A DNA stretch of 64,000 nt. Origin: Aliiglaciecola lipolytica. GTDB taxonomy: Bacteria > Pseudomonadota > Gammaproteobacteria > Enterobacterales > Alteromonadaceae. Positions 27,840-35,852 of this stretch are shown piece by piece. The notes beneath the pieces were generated by a model that was given only the letters and a program-made list of their open reading frames with translations, was not told where the DNA came from and searched no databases. A program made the position numbers and the translations under genes. The stretch lies in contig NZ_JAHKPT010000033.1 of NCBI RefSeq assembly GCF_018860635.1, positions 18,910-82,909 on the forward strand, written 5' to 3'. Position 1 is the stretch's first letter; every line of letters begins with the position of its first letter.

Positions 27840-28028
27840 TTATCCCATTACAATCACATTTTTATCATTATCGACACCATTGGCAATGATAATTTCAAAA
27901 CTAGACTTGCATTTTTGACAACCCATGGTTTGCGGTTTGTTCATGATTTTGGTTTGATGATTATCGAGGCTATTTGCGGATAAGCAAATAGGGCACAAAC
28001 ATTCCAATAAAGCTTCTGTTTTAAGCAT
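27840..28028 (-). CDS. Small zinc-ribbon-like protein, 62 residues
   Basis: Contains two CxxC pairs, CPIC at about residue 12 and CQKC at about 37, spaced as in a four-cysteine zinc ribbon. There is nothing else recognisable. AGGA six bases before ATG 28028 is a strong ribosome-binding site. It precedes the 118-residue unknown gene by 21 bases. Possible roles include nucleic-acid or protein binding, but this is not supported beyond the cysteine layout. Confidence 0.65.
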   Translation of the reverse strand: MLKTEALLECLCPICLSANSLDNHQTKIMNKPQTMGCQKCKSSFEIIIANGVDNDKNVIVMG

Positions 28029-28279
28029 GACATTTCCTTTTGTCTTGTTGGTTTTAAATTTGAATCAGAACAGAGAACCAACTGCGTGCATATTTTGACG
28101 GTATTAATTTTTGATGCAAGTGTTTTTGTTGGAATTATGTTCAACTCGGGGCAAGATAACACTCATCAGTCCAGTGAAAATCCCTTTTTACCCTCTTTTT
28201 GAAGGGTTTTCGAGGACTAGTAGCCCCATGAAATGTGATAACTTAAAATTTAATACCATTTTCAGCGAGCAAATTTAGT

Positions 28280-28507
28280 ATGCCAATTATGGATACATTC
28301 ATCGCTTTTTCCATTGCCTCCATAATAATGAGTGTGTCACCAGGCCCGCCAAAGCTGTATATATTGGCCAGAACCATGGCTGATGGACATAAATCTGGTA
28401 TTGCGGCTGCCTCTGGAATGGCAATAAATTCATATGTAGTAGTTCATTCCTCTAACTTAATGGATCAAGCTAGAGGAATGCTGAAGGTTGCGCTTAGTGG
28501 AGCTTAA
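28280..28507 (+). pseudogene. Truncated LysE/RhtB-family exporter remnant
   Basis: The first ~50 residues (MDTFIAFSIASIIMSVSPGP, YILARTMADGHKSG, AAASGMAINS) match the N-terminus of LysE/RhtB amino-acid exporters, including the SPGP signature. After MAINS the family sequence stops abruptly, and the frame ends after 75 residues inside the 3' end of ndh. A full family member has about 200 residues and six helices, so at least two-thirds is missing. A deletion that joined the 5' end to unrelated sequence is the simplest reading. No function expected. Confidence 0.8.
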
Positions 28508-29786
28508 GTTTAGGGCCCACAATATTGCTCACTTTGCGACTTAGTAAAACCAAAATCGCCTTTAACCAGCCGTGCACCGCAAATTGATGCATGTTGTACA
28601 GTGAAATATAAACCAGTCTTGCCAATCGTCCTTCAATAAACATACTACTACTTACTAGGCTGCCCATCAGACTACCCACGGTACTGTATTTGCTGAGGTG
28701 GACTAATGAACCATAATCCACATATTTGTAGTCTTTCATCACATTGCCGCGGACTATGCCAATGATATTAGCTGCGACTGTATTGGCCATTTGATGGGCT
28801 GATTGTGCTCTAGGTGGTACCCATTTACCGTTGTCCTGCATAAAGCCACAGCAGTCGCCTAAAACAAAAATGGTTTCACAGGTCGTGCTTTGCAAATGTT
28901 TATTAACTAAGATTTGCTGCGCTCTGTTGGTCTCAAATACACCTAATTGTTGAATGAAATCGGGGGCTTTTACACCTGCCGCCCAAACCAGCAGATCAGC
29001 TTCAATAGGCTTGTCGTCTGAGGTGATGAATGCGCCTTTCCTAGCACTTGAAATTCGTGTATTTTCCAACACATCGACACCCAGCTTTGTTAGTGCGATA
29101 CGAGCAGAGGTGGCAATACGTTCTGGTAGAGCAGGCAAGATACTTTCACCGGCTTCAATAATACTTATTTTTAATCGTGAAGCTGACATTTCAGGCATAC
29201 CATAATTTTTAGCTAAATTTGCCACATGATGTAATTCGGCAGCTAATTCAGTACCTGTTGCACCGCCTCCAACAATGGCAATACTCAACTTTGCTGAATC
29301 AGACTTTTCTTGATTAATTCGCAAAAGCTGATTTAACAGTGCTTTATGGAAACGTTCCGCTTGAGATAGAGAATCTAAAAAGAAACTGTGCTCGGCAACA
29401 CCTGGGGTACCAAAATCATTACTAACGCTACCAACGGCTAGCACTAAATAGTCGTAGTTGATGGTTCGTTCTTTTAGCAATAACTCACCAGCATCGTCAT
29501 ACAAGGGGTCAAGATAAATAGTTTTATTCTCAGCATCCACGTTACTCATTGTGCCTAACTGAAAATGATACCCAAATCGAGCTGCATGCATTCGGTAATC
29601 CACACCATCTGAGTTTTTATCAATCACTCCAGCGGCCACCTCATGCAACAAGGGTTTCCATAGGTGTGTTTGGTTTCGATCAACCAAGGTGATGTGGGCT
29701 AATCCTTTCTTGCCTAACTTTTTACTTAACTTACTAACAAGTTCGAGTCCGCCGGCGCCTCCGCCAACAATGACAATTCTTAACAT
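28494..29786 (-). CDS. ndh: Type II NADH dehydrogenase (Ndh)
   Basis: Non-proton-pumping NADH:quinone oxidoreductase on the inner face of the membrane. Two dinucleotide folds are visible: the FAD site RIVIVGGGAGGLELVSKL at the N-terminus and the NADH site SIAIVGGGATGTELAAEL at about residue 170. Also seen are VLAVGSVSNDFGTPG, LVWAAGVKAPDF and FVLGDCCGF; the C-terminal amphipathic helix fits a peripheral membrane enzyme. ATG 29786 follows AGGA seven bases upstream; a longer frame to 29822 is unlikely. The 3' end overlaps the LysE remnant. Confidence 0.93.
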   Translation of the reverse strand: MLRIVIVGGGAGGLELVSKLSKKLGKKGLAHITLVDRNQTHLWKPLLHEVAAGVIDKNSDGVDYRMHAARFGYHFQLGTMSNVDAENKTIYLDPLYDDAGELLLKERTINYDYLVLAVGSVSNDFGTPGVAEHSFFLDSLSQAERFHKALLNQLLRINQEKSDSAKLSIAIVGGGATGTELAAELHHVANLAKNYGMPEMSASRLKISIIEAGESILPALPERIATSARIALTKLGVDVLENTRISSARKGAFITSDDKPIEADLLVWAAGVKAPDFIQQLGVFETNRAQQILVNKHLQSTTCETIFVLGDCCGFMQDNGKWVPPRAQSAHQMANTVAANIIGIVRGNVMKDYKYVDYGSLVHLSKYSTVGSLMGSLVSSSMFIEGRLARLVYISLYNMHQFAVHGWLKAILVLLSRKVSNIVGPKLKLH

Positions 29787-29815
29787 ATTGATTCCTAAAT
29801 AGTATTTTGAAATTG

Positions 29816-29920
29816 GTGGCAAACAAAAAAGACGGTATTGAAGTCAGAAGAAGAGCGCCAAAGCGTGACATGAATGAGCTGATTACCGGAAAAATGCCTT
29901 ACCTGAATCATGCCAAATAA
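29816..29920 (+). other. Short orphan frame, possible gene tail
   Basis: A 34-codon plus-strand frame from GTG 29816 to TAA 29920 in the ndh-soxR gap, reading KKDGIEVRRRAPKRDMNELI and GKMPYLNHAK. Its composition looks protein-like and could be the surviving tail of a lost gene. No ribosome-binding site is evident and I do not recognise it. Confidence 0.2.
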
Positions 29921-29932
29921 AGCGTAAAAAGT

Positions 29933-30400
29933 CTATGTATTATCCTTCAGATCAGATGATCTCTGGCGGTCTAAGAGCACGGGGCCAGGACCTTCAATGG
30001 CGAGGTTATCTTGGGGGTTATATATAGGGCAAGATTTCATCGATAAGCAGCCGCAGCCGATACAGCCGTCTAACGAATCTTTTAGTTTTATCATGCTTTG
30101 AATGCGCGCTTCTAACTGTTGTTGCCAATTCCGAGATAGCTTGGCCCAATCTTGTTTTGTCGGCGTTCTTGACTGAGGTAAGGTTGCAAAAGTGAGTTTA
30201 ATGTCTTGTAGACTGATGCCTATTTTTTGGGCGGCTTTTATCACCGAGACTCGTCTTAAAACATCCGCTTTATAACGTCGTTGATTTCCTGAATTACGCC
30301 AACTTTGAATGAGACCCTTTTGTTCGTAGAAATGCAGCGTTGATACTTTTACACCGCAGCGTTTGGCCACAAACCCAACGCTTAGCTCTCTTTCGGCCAT
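29933..30400 (-). CDS. soxR: Redox-sensing regulator SoxR
   Basis: MerR-family activator with a [2Fe-2S] cluster, switched on by redox-cycling drugs. Seen: winged-helix N-terminus LSVGFVAKRCGVKVSTLHFYEQKGL, the SoxR-typical RNSGNQRRYKADVLRRVSVIKAAQKIGISLQDI, and the cluster motif CIGCGCLSMKSCPIYNPQD (CX2CXCX5C). The length of 155 residues is standard. GGA lies six bases before ATG 30400. It diverges from a perfect SoxR box at 30449-30466, which sits in a promoter facing the other way. There is no soxS nearby, so it follows the non-enteric pattern of direct targets. Confidence 0.96.
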   Translation of the reverse strand: MAERELSVGFVAKRCGVKVSTLHFYEQKGLIQSWRNSGNQRRYKADVLRRVSVIKAAQKIGISLQDIKLTFATLPQSRTPTKQDWAKLSRNWQQQLEARIQSMIKLKDSLDGCIGCGCLSMKSCPIYNPQDNLAIEGPGPVLLDRQRSSDLKDNT

Positions 30401-30444
30401 GATGATTCCTTTTGTCGTTTTTTAAAGAATATGAAAAAAAGTCC

Positions 30445-30475
30445 TTTACCTCAAGTTAACTTGAGGATTTATTCT
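30445..30475 (+). promoter_or_regulatory. SoxR-dependent promoter with perfect SoxR box
   Basis: CCTCAAGTTAACTTGAGG (30449-30466) is an 18-base perfect palindrome identical to the SoxR site of the E. coli soxS promoter as I recall it. It lies between -35 TTTACC (30445-30450) and -10 TATTCT (30470-30475) with a 19-base spacer, the over-long spacing that MerR-family activators untwist. It drives the 48-codon frame and VOC gene to its right, with soxR diverging to the left. Confidence 0.93.
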
Positions 30476-30515
30476 GTGCTCATAGACAACAAAACATATA
30501 ACTTTGGAGAGCATC

Positions 30516-30662
30516 ATGCAGACACCTCAAGAAAATCAATTACCAACAAAACAACAGCAAACTCGAAAACTATTACAGTTCAAACCTTGTATAGCCAAAA
30601 CATCAACTATTCGTTTAGACAATTTTTTAAGTTTGTTTAATAACACAATGAAATTAAAGTGA
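30516..30662 (+). CDS. SoxR-controlled 48-residue protein
   Basis: Begins at ATG 30516 with GGAGAG four bases upstream, about 34 bases after the expected transcript start of the SoxR promoter, and ends three bases before the VOC gene. The protein is soluble, Gln/Lys-rich at the N-terminus (MQTPQENQLPTKQQQTRKLL) with one cysteine (residue 25) in FKPCIAKTSTIRLDNF and a hydrophobic C-terminal part. I do not recognise it. Promoter, ribosome-binding site and tight spacing make translation likely. It could be a small redox-stress protein or a leader peptide that couples translation of the VOC gene. Confidence 0.6.
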   Translation: MQTPQENQLPTKQQQTRKLLQFKPCIAKTSTIRLDNFLSLFNNTMKLK

Positions 30663-30665
30663 GGT

Positions 30666-31094
30666 ATGCAAATGATCCGTTTAGAACATATCAATATTGT
30701 CGTCAAAGACATGCAAGAAACATTAAATTTTTATCAAGCCGCGTTTCCACACTGGTCTATTCGCCACCAAGGCAATGCTAATTGGTATGGAACCCAAAGA
30801 AATTGGCTACATTTGGGCGATGAATATAACTATCTTACGTTCAACGACAATGGAAGCGGTGAAAATAGGGACTTAAAAGGTAGTCAATTAGGGCTGGCCC
30901 ATATGGCGTTTGAGGTAAGGGATATTTCGGCACTTTTAACTCGAATGCAAAGTGCTGGTTTCGAACCCCACAACCTAGGCGCTAAAAATCAATTTAGAAA
31001 AAACATGTATTTTATTGATCCGAGCGGCTTTGAAATAGAATTTGTCGAATATCTATCAGACATACCCAGTCAAAGGAATAACGCCGACGATTAA
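30666..31094 (+). CDS. VOC-family (glyoxalase/bleomycin-resistance fold) protein
   Basis: 142 residues with two beta-alpha-beta-beta-beta modules: IRLEHINIVVKDMQETLNFYQAAF and GLAHMAFEVRDISALLTRMQSAGFEP, ending FIDPSGFEIEFVEYL. Candidate metal ligands are His9 (EHINI), the LAHMAF histidine and the terminal glutamate in EIEFVEY. It is the second gene after the SoxR box, so it is expected to be induced by redox-active compounds. It may be a glyoxalase-like, dioxygenase or drug-binding member; sequence does not decide. It converges with another VOC gene after a hairpin. Confidence 0.88.
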   Translation: MQMIRLEHINIVVKDMQETLNFYQAAFPHWSIRHQGNANWYGTQRNWLHLGDEYNYLTFNDNGSGENRDLKGSQLGLAHMAFEVRDISALLTRMQSAGFEPHNLGAKNQFRKNMYFIDPSGFEIEFVEYLSDIPSQRNNADD

Positions 31095-31130
31095 CTAAGT
31101 GGAAAAGTTCGCTGGCATAGGTTGATGGAT

Positions 31131-31158
31131 GTGACACGGGGGCTAACCCCCTTATCAC
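31131..31158. terminator. Hairpin between convergent VOC genes
   Basis: GGGGG (31138-31142) pairs with CCCCC (31147-31151) around CTAA, with an outer GTGA/TCAC pair after a small internal loop. It lies exactly between convergent stops, so a bidirectional terminator is likely, though the following T run is poor. Confidence 0.5.
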
Positions 31159-31159
31159 T

Positions 31160-31549
31160 TTAATCTTGGTACACTTCTAATGGTAAGTTGTCAGGATCGG
31201 CGAAAAAGGTAAACTCCCGGTTTGTATATTCATCAATTCGAATCGGCTCGGGAATAATACCTTTGGTCCGCAAATAATCGCAAAAATCACTTACCGAATC
31301 GACTTTAAAAGCCAAATGTCTGAGTCCCTGAGCTTCCGGTCTAGAGGGCCGTTGAGGGGCTCCGGGAAATGAAAACAGTTCGATTTGGCTGCCATCAGGA
31401 AGTGCTAAGTCGAGTTTGTATGAGTCTCGCTGAGCACGGTAATTTTCTGCAACTATTTGAAATCCTAAAATATCAGTATAAAAGGCTTTAGAATGCGCAT
31501 AGTTGCTACAAATAATTGCCACATGATGAAAGCCTTTTAATTTAGTCAT
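31160..31549 (-). CDS. YaeR/GloA2-like VOC metalloprotein
   Basis: 129 residues, close to the E. coli YaeR / Streptococcus SMU1112c type: GFHHVAIICSNYAHSKAFYTDILGFQIVAENYRAQRDSYKLDLAL, QIELFSFPGAPQRPSRPEAQGLRHLAFKVD, and C-terminal FFADPDNLPLEVYQD. The likely metal ligands are the histidine of HHVAI, the glutamate of QIELFSF, the histidine of RHLAF and the glutamate of PLEVYQ. The physiological substrate of this group is unsettled. Not linked by operon with the convergent SoxR-controlled VOC gene. Confidence 0.88.
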   Translation of the reverse strand: MTKLKGFHHVAIICSNYAHSKAFYTDILGFQIVAENYRAQRDSYKLDLALPDGSQIELFSFPGAPQRPSRPEAQGLRHLAFKVDSVSDFCDYLRTKGIIPEPIRIDEYTNREFTFFADPDNLPLEVYQD

Positions 31550-31566
31550 ACTCGTCTCTGAATAAG

Positions 31567-33681
31567 TTAATTGATGTGGTTGATAGTACGTTCAACATCT
31601 GTATTTTTTTCAAGGGAAAAAGTATGTACTACGCTTTTTCCTTGCCAATCGCTAATCGAAACTCGAATATCCTTGGCTGCCAGCCGGATAAATTTTTGCT
31701 TATCAATAATGGCTGAATATGGCGGGGTGTTATCTTTGGCGACTAATTCATATTCGCCTTGTTGATTGCTAATTTCAGTGGTTACTTCAAACAGTGGTAA
31801 TGGGCTTGAAACTTGTTCAGCAAGTCGGTAGTCAAAACGTATTACACGCCCTTGAGATTCCGTTCCTAAAAATTCCAGTTCTACTAACTCGGTATTCTCA
31901 ATGGCTGAATTTGCTTTTAAAACTGTATAGCTAAGAGCTGGCAAGGTAATTAGTATGTCATTGTTATCCATACTAAATTTTCTGCTACCATCTATCCATT
32001 GATAGCCGTCACTGCTGGCTTTTAACCTAATAGTTTGCGGCTGATTAGTTGGATTGAAGGCCAGTAAATATTCTGTAGAGTCTTGTTTATCCACTCTGGA
32101 TATTGCAAAAGCATATTCACTACCTTCGCTGGCGCGGTTAAAGGCGAATCCACGACGCAAAGTAGGGTGATCCATACGCAGTTGTGCTAGTTTTTGCAAA
32201 GCGCGATATATTGGGTGGTTTTGATCAAAGTTCTCCGTTGCCGTTGTTGCTTCTGTGCCAAGTAAATCCAATTCATTATAGGCAGCTACTTTTGAAGCAA
32301 ACATATCTTCTCGTGCGCCAACATCGCCCCCAGTGCCAACAAAGCCTTGTTCATCACCATAATAGACCACCGGAATGCCACGAGATAAGTACATGAAAGC
32401 ATGAGAGAGTATATCTCGCTTGAGCTTTTCTTCTGCACTGGCATTAGGCAAACTTTGATTGATAAAAAATCCGGCCCTTCCCATATCGTGATTTCCTAAA
32501 AAATTCATTAATAAATCAGATTGACTGTCATTGTCGTTGTAAAAGTCATCATTTTCAAAAAGCTGATAGATTTCTTGAGCCGGCTTATTTCGATAAAATA
32601 CATTGGCGGTCGCGTCCTGAAATCCAAAGTCGAGGACCGAAGGCATTTTACCCAAAGTTGTATAGCTACTTAGTTCTATAGGATCCGCACTGTATACTTC
32701 ACCAAAAATATGAAAGTTAGGTATGCCTTGTTGTTTTGCATGGTTTAAAATTGCCGGACTAAACGAAGACCAAAACACCATATCCACGTGTTTTACGGTG
32801 TCGATTCGAAAACCATCAGGTTTGAATTCGCTAATAATGTTTTTATAAATTTCGATCATACCGGCAATCACTTGTGGATCTTTTGTATTTAAGTCGTCAA
32901 GCCCTGCAAAGTCACCGTTAATTGCGCTCTCGCCTTGCCATATACTATCACCCTGATTGTTATAGTATTTAGGGTCATTCAGCCACGCGGGAACTTTCAC
33001 ATTTTCGTTGCCTGCAGGCACAAATGCTGTGTACTTGTCGCCACTTTCTAATTGCGTTTTGGATTTATAAGGGCAGGTCCTTTCGTCTATAAAACTGCCG
33101 TCTGAGTTATGACACTCTTGATAACTGATAACATCCGCAGTGTGATTAGTAATGATGTCGAAAAATATTTTGATACCCTTATCATGAGCAGCGCTTATTA
33201 AATCCTTAAGGTCTTGGTTGCTGCCAAAATGCGGGTCGATTTGGGTAAAGTCGAGAATCCAGTAACCGTGATGAGCATAACCATCGGATTGAATTGCTTT
33301 GTTGCGTAAAATCGGTGTCATCCAGATTGCACTGATCCCGAGTTCCTTCAGGTAATCTAATTTTTGCTCTAATCCTTTGATATCACCGCCATGAAATCCT
33401 TTAATGTCATCAATACTATATCCACCTTGGGAGATTGGAATGGATTTTGAACCCATATCGTTATCGGGATTGCCATTGTAAAAACGGTCAGGCATAACGA
33501 AGTAAAAAATATCGTCGCGCACATCTCGATTTAAATAGTCGTCGTAAATATCAGGGAAAGATAAAGTTATTGGATCTGATATGACTTTTTGCGTACCTGA
33601 TGAGGGCAGCTCTTGCTTGGAACAAGCAAATAAAAGAGAGCAACTGAATATCAGAGTAAGTAGGGTATTTAGGTATTTCAT
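31567..33681 (-). CDS. GH13 alpha-amylase family lipoprotein
   Basis: 704 residues, signal peptide with lipobox LFAC (cysteine at 20, followed by SKQ), so probably an outer-membrane lipoprotein that breaks down starch or related glucans. The GH13 TIM barrel runs from about 55 to 500: PDRFYNGNPDND, GGDIKGLEQKLDYLKELGISAIWMTPI, DIITNHTAD, the nucleophile aspartate in DGFRIDTVKHVD, acid/base glutamate in FGEVYSAD and FLGNHDMGR. The C-terminal part holds beta-rich domains. Eighteen bases before the minus-strand VOC gene, which follows it. The preceding aldo/keto reductase gene ends 18 bases upstream. Confidence 0.92.
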   Translation of the reverse strand: MKYLNTLLTLIFSCSLLFACSKQELPSSGTQKVISDPITLSFPDIYDDYLNRDVRDDIFYFVMPDRFYNGNPDNDMGSKSIPISQGGYSIDDIKGFHGGDIKGLEQKLDYLKELGISAIWMTPILRNKAIQSDGYAHHGYWILDFTQIDPHFGSNQDLKDLISAAHDKGIKIFFDIITNHTADVISYQECHNSDGSFIDERTCPYKSKTQLESGDKYTAFVPAGNENVKVPAWLNDPKYYNNQGDSIWQGESAINGDFAGLDDLNTKDPQVIAGMIEIYKNIISEFKPDGFRIDTVKHVDMVFWSSFSPAILNHAKQQGIPNFHIFGEVYSADPIELSSYTTLGKMPSVLDFGFQDATANVFYRNKPAQEIYQLFENDDFYNDNDSQSDLLMNFLGNHDMGRAGFFINQSLPNASAEEKLKRDILSHAFMYLSRGIPVVYYGDEQGFVGTGGDVGAREDMFASKVAAYNELDLLGTEATTATENFDQNHPIYRALQKLAQLRMDHPTLRRGFAFNRASEGSEYAFAISRVDKQDSTEYLLAFNPTNQPQTIRLKASSDGYQWIDGSRKFSMDNNDILITLPALSYTVLKANSAIENTELVELEFLGTESQGRVIRFDYRLAEQVSSPLPLFEVTTEISNQQGEYELVAKDNTPPYSAIIDKQKFIRLAAKDIRVSISDWQGKSVVHTFSLEKNTDVERTINHIN

Positions 33682-33699
33682 AATGGGCTCTCTTTAAGG

Positions 33700-34671
33700 T
33701 TAAGGTAATTCACAACCACGGGCTGTTACAAACAGTGAATACCAATGTTCCCTTGTTAGTTCAAATTGTGACGCTTGGCTACAGGCTTGAATTCTCAGTG
33801 GATTGGTTGTGCCAATAATGGGTTGGATTTTCGCTGGGTGGCGCATTAAAAAAGCCAACAAAATCGCCTCTGCAGAGGTTTGGTAATCTGCTGCTAGTTT
33901 ACTGACTAAATCTGCGGTCTGCTGAATATGATGTGGTTGATTTGTTAAACTCTTGCCAGACAAGGTGCCTTGGCAAAGGCTTCCCCAGGCTTGTACTTGA
34001 ACATTGTTGAGTTGGCAATATTCCATAGTACCGCTAGGAAAGGATAGGTCTTTTGCCTGAGGATGGTTAGCCAGCACAACATCCTCTAAGAAATCTAAAT
34101 GGGTTAGATTCAATTCAATTTGGTTGGCAACCAAAGGCATGTCTAACGCCGATTGCAATAGTTTCATTTGATGGGAATTTTGATTGGATACACCAAATTG
34201 TTTTACTTTGCCACTGGCTTTGAGTATCGAAAATGCCTCGGCGACTTCATCGGCTTGCATCAATGGATCTGGGCGGTGCAGCAGGAAAATATCAATATAT
34301 TCAGTATTGAGTCGGTTGAGGATCCCGTCTACAGATTTTAAAATGTAGTGTTTTGAAAAGTCGAATCGTTTTGGGCCTTTTTCATCTTCAAAAACAATTC
34401 CACATTTAGATTGCAGTAGGATATTTTCGCGTAATTCAGGGCGTGCTTTTAATACTTCACCAAAAACCTGTTCTGCTTTTCCCATGGTGTAAATATCAGC
34501 ATGATCAAAACTGTTAATTCCACAATCTAATGCCGCGTCAACCGCAGTATGTGCCTGTGTAACATGTTTAGATTCAAATGGAGCTGTGCCCCAAGATCCA
34601 CCTAATCCCATACAGCCTAGGGATATCTGACTCATGCTTGGAAAATACGAATTCAACGGTATTTGTTTCAT
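33700..34671 (-). CDS. Aldo/keto reductase (YdhF-like)
   Basis: 323-residue NAD(P)H-dependent oxidoreductase with an AKR barrel. Seen: SLGCMGLGGSWG at the N-terminus, the catalytic tetrad Asp and Tyr in FDHADIYTMGKAE, Lys in LLQSKCGI and His in FLLHRPDPLM, then VKQFGVSNQN and the cofactor-loop region PIIGTTNPLRI. Similar to E. coli YdhF. It is 18 bases upstream of the GH13 gene on the same strand and may be co-transcribed with it, suggesting a role with sugar aldehydes, but this is inference. Confidence 0.9.
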   Translation of the reverse strand: MKQIPLNSYFPSMSQISLGCMGLGGSWGTAPFESKHVTQAHTAVDAALDCGINSFDHADIYTMGKAEQVFGEVLKARPELRENILLQSKCGIVFEDEKGPKRFDFSKHYILKSVDGILNRLNTEYIDIFLLHRPDPLMQADEVAEAFSILKASGKVKQFGVSNQNSHQMKLLQSALDMPLVANQIELNLTHLDFLEDVVLANHPQAKDLSFPSGTMEYCQLNNVQVQAWGSLCQGTLSGKSLTNQPHHIQQTADLVSKLAADYQTSAEAILLAFLMRHPAKIQPIIGTTNPLRIQACSQASQFELTREHWYSLFVTARGCELP

Positions 34672-34749
34672 GCCAACGTCTTTTAAAATGAAATAATTCA
34701 GTCATTCTAATCAGTTTACAAAAAGATTACATTGAATACGTATGCGTTA

Positions 34750-34779
34750 GGTCAATTCACACTCGTCGGTGAATTGACC
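34750..34779. repeat. Inverted repeat downstream of the bd oxidase genes
   Basis: A perfect 11-base inverted repeat, GGTCAATTCAC (34750-34760) and its complement (34769-34779), with an 8-base loop. It lies between the end of cydB and the start of the aldo/keto reductase. Without a T run on the minus strand it may be a terminator of the oxidase operon or an operator for the next gene. No CydX-like small frame is present here. Confidence 0.55.
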
Positions 34780-34853
34780 ACTCATTTTATAAGCGCTGCA
34801 ATGAAATTCAGCTATTTATCAGCGTGAACCTAAGTAAGCTGAAAATGGCTATT

Positions 34854-35852
34854 CTAATGGTATTCCAAATCTCTTACTTTTCCCCAGAACACACGGTATG
34901 AGAACAAGGTGTAAGCAAAAATACAGGGAATAACAATAAGTGCGCCATACAAAATAACCCGTAGAGACTCAGGTGCACTTGCTGCTTGCCAGATATTCAA
35001 TTCGCCTGGCACCACAAAAGGATAAAAACTAAATGCTAAGCCGACAAAACTGAAGGTGAAAATGGCTGTACAGAGTACAAAGGGTAACCAGCAACCAGCG
35101 TCATCTTCTAACGGTAATCTTTGCAGCGTGAAATACCCAATCACAAAAAAGGCAAAACATAATATTGGTACCAACGCGATAAAATAGGCTAGCGGAGGTT
35201 GCGTCCAGCGTTCGAACACAAAGGGATTAATTAACGGGTTGATAATACACACAGCAAGGATCCCCACTAAACATACTTTCCCCGCATTCTTTGCCCATTT
35301 TACCGATCTAATTTGTAACTCGTCTTCCGTTTTCATGATTAGCCAGCACGCGCCAATGAGCGCATACGCCATTGCTACACCTGCGGCACTGAGTAAACTG
35401 AAGCCAACGGCTTCTATACTGGTTTCAAATCCCATCACAAACATGCCCAACATATAACCTTGAGAAGCGGCCGCAATGAAAGATCCTAATTTAAATAGCT
35501 TGTCCCAACGGTCTTTTTTATGAGCGATTACCTTGGCTCTAAAATCAAAGGACACTCCTCGAATTATTAACCCAATCAATAACATGGCGGTAGGCAAATA
35601 AAGTGCTTTCAAAATAATACTGTGGGCACTAGGAAAAGCGACTAACATCAACCCGACTGCTAATACTAACCAAGTTTCATTCGCATCCCAAAATGGGCCA
35701 ATTGAGGCGATCATTTTGTCTCTTTGTTGTTGATTGTCCATAGGTAAAAGCAAACCAACGCCGAGATCGTAACCGTCGAGAATCGCATAAACTAGTACTG
35801 AGAACGCCATTAAACCGGCAAAAATAATAGGTAAATCGTGGTCTAAGAACAT
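34854..35852 (-). CDS. cydB: Cytochrome bd-type ubiquinol oxidase subunit II
   Basis: Second subunit of a bd-type quinol oxidase that reduces O2 to water. 332 residues with about eight transmembrane helices, starting IIFAGLMAFSVLVYAILDGYDLGVGLLLPM, with the conserved IGPFWDANETWLVLAVG and IIRGVSFDFRAK. This short form is that of the cyanide-insensitive CioB group. The start ATG overlaps the subunit I stop by one base. No CydX gene follows. Expected to work at low oxygen or under cyanide, sulfide or nitric oxide stress. Confidence 0.94.
   Translation of the reverse strand: MFLDHDLPIIFAGLMAFSVLVYAILDGYDLGVGLLLPMDNQQQRDKMIASIGPFWDANETWLVLAVGLMLVAFPSAHSIILKALYLPTAMLLIGLIIRGVSFDFRAKVIAHKKDRWDKLFKLGSFIAAASQGYMLGMFVMGFETSIEAVGFSLLSAAGVAMAYALIGACWLIMKTEDELQIRSVKWAKNAGKVCLVGILAVCIINPLINPFVFERWTQPPLAYFIALVPILCFAFFVIGYFTLQRLPLEDDAGCWLPFVLCTAIFTFSFVGLAFSFYPFVVPGELNIWQAASAPESLRVILYGALIVIPCIFAYTLFSYRVFWGKVRDLEYH

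Noticed and set aside
28178..28211. AAAATCCCTT/AAGGGTTTT hairpin as a terminator
   Set aside because: No gene on either strand ends just before it; it could be left from the deleted sequence near the LysE remnant, but there is no support for activity.
30431..30640. Open plus-strand frame of 69 codons across the SoxR promoter
   Set aside because: It runs through the -35, SoxR box and -10 and lacks a ribosome-binding site; the 48-codon frame at 30516 in another phase fits the transcript.
34780..34853. CydX-like small gene after cydB
   Set aside because: Searched the minus strand downstream of cydB; only a 12-codon frame starting in the inverted repeat is open, without the hydrophobic CydX pattern.
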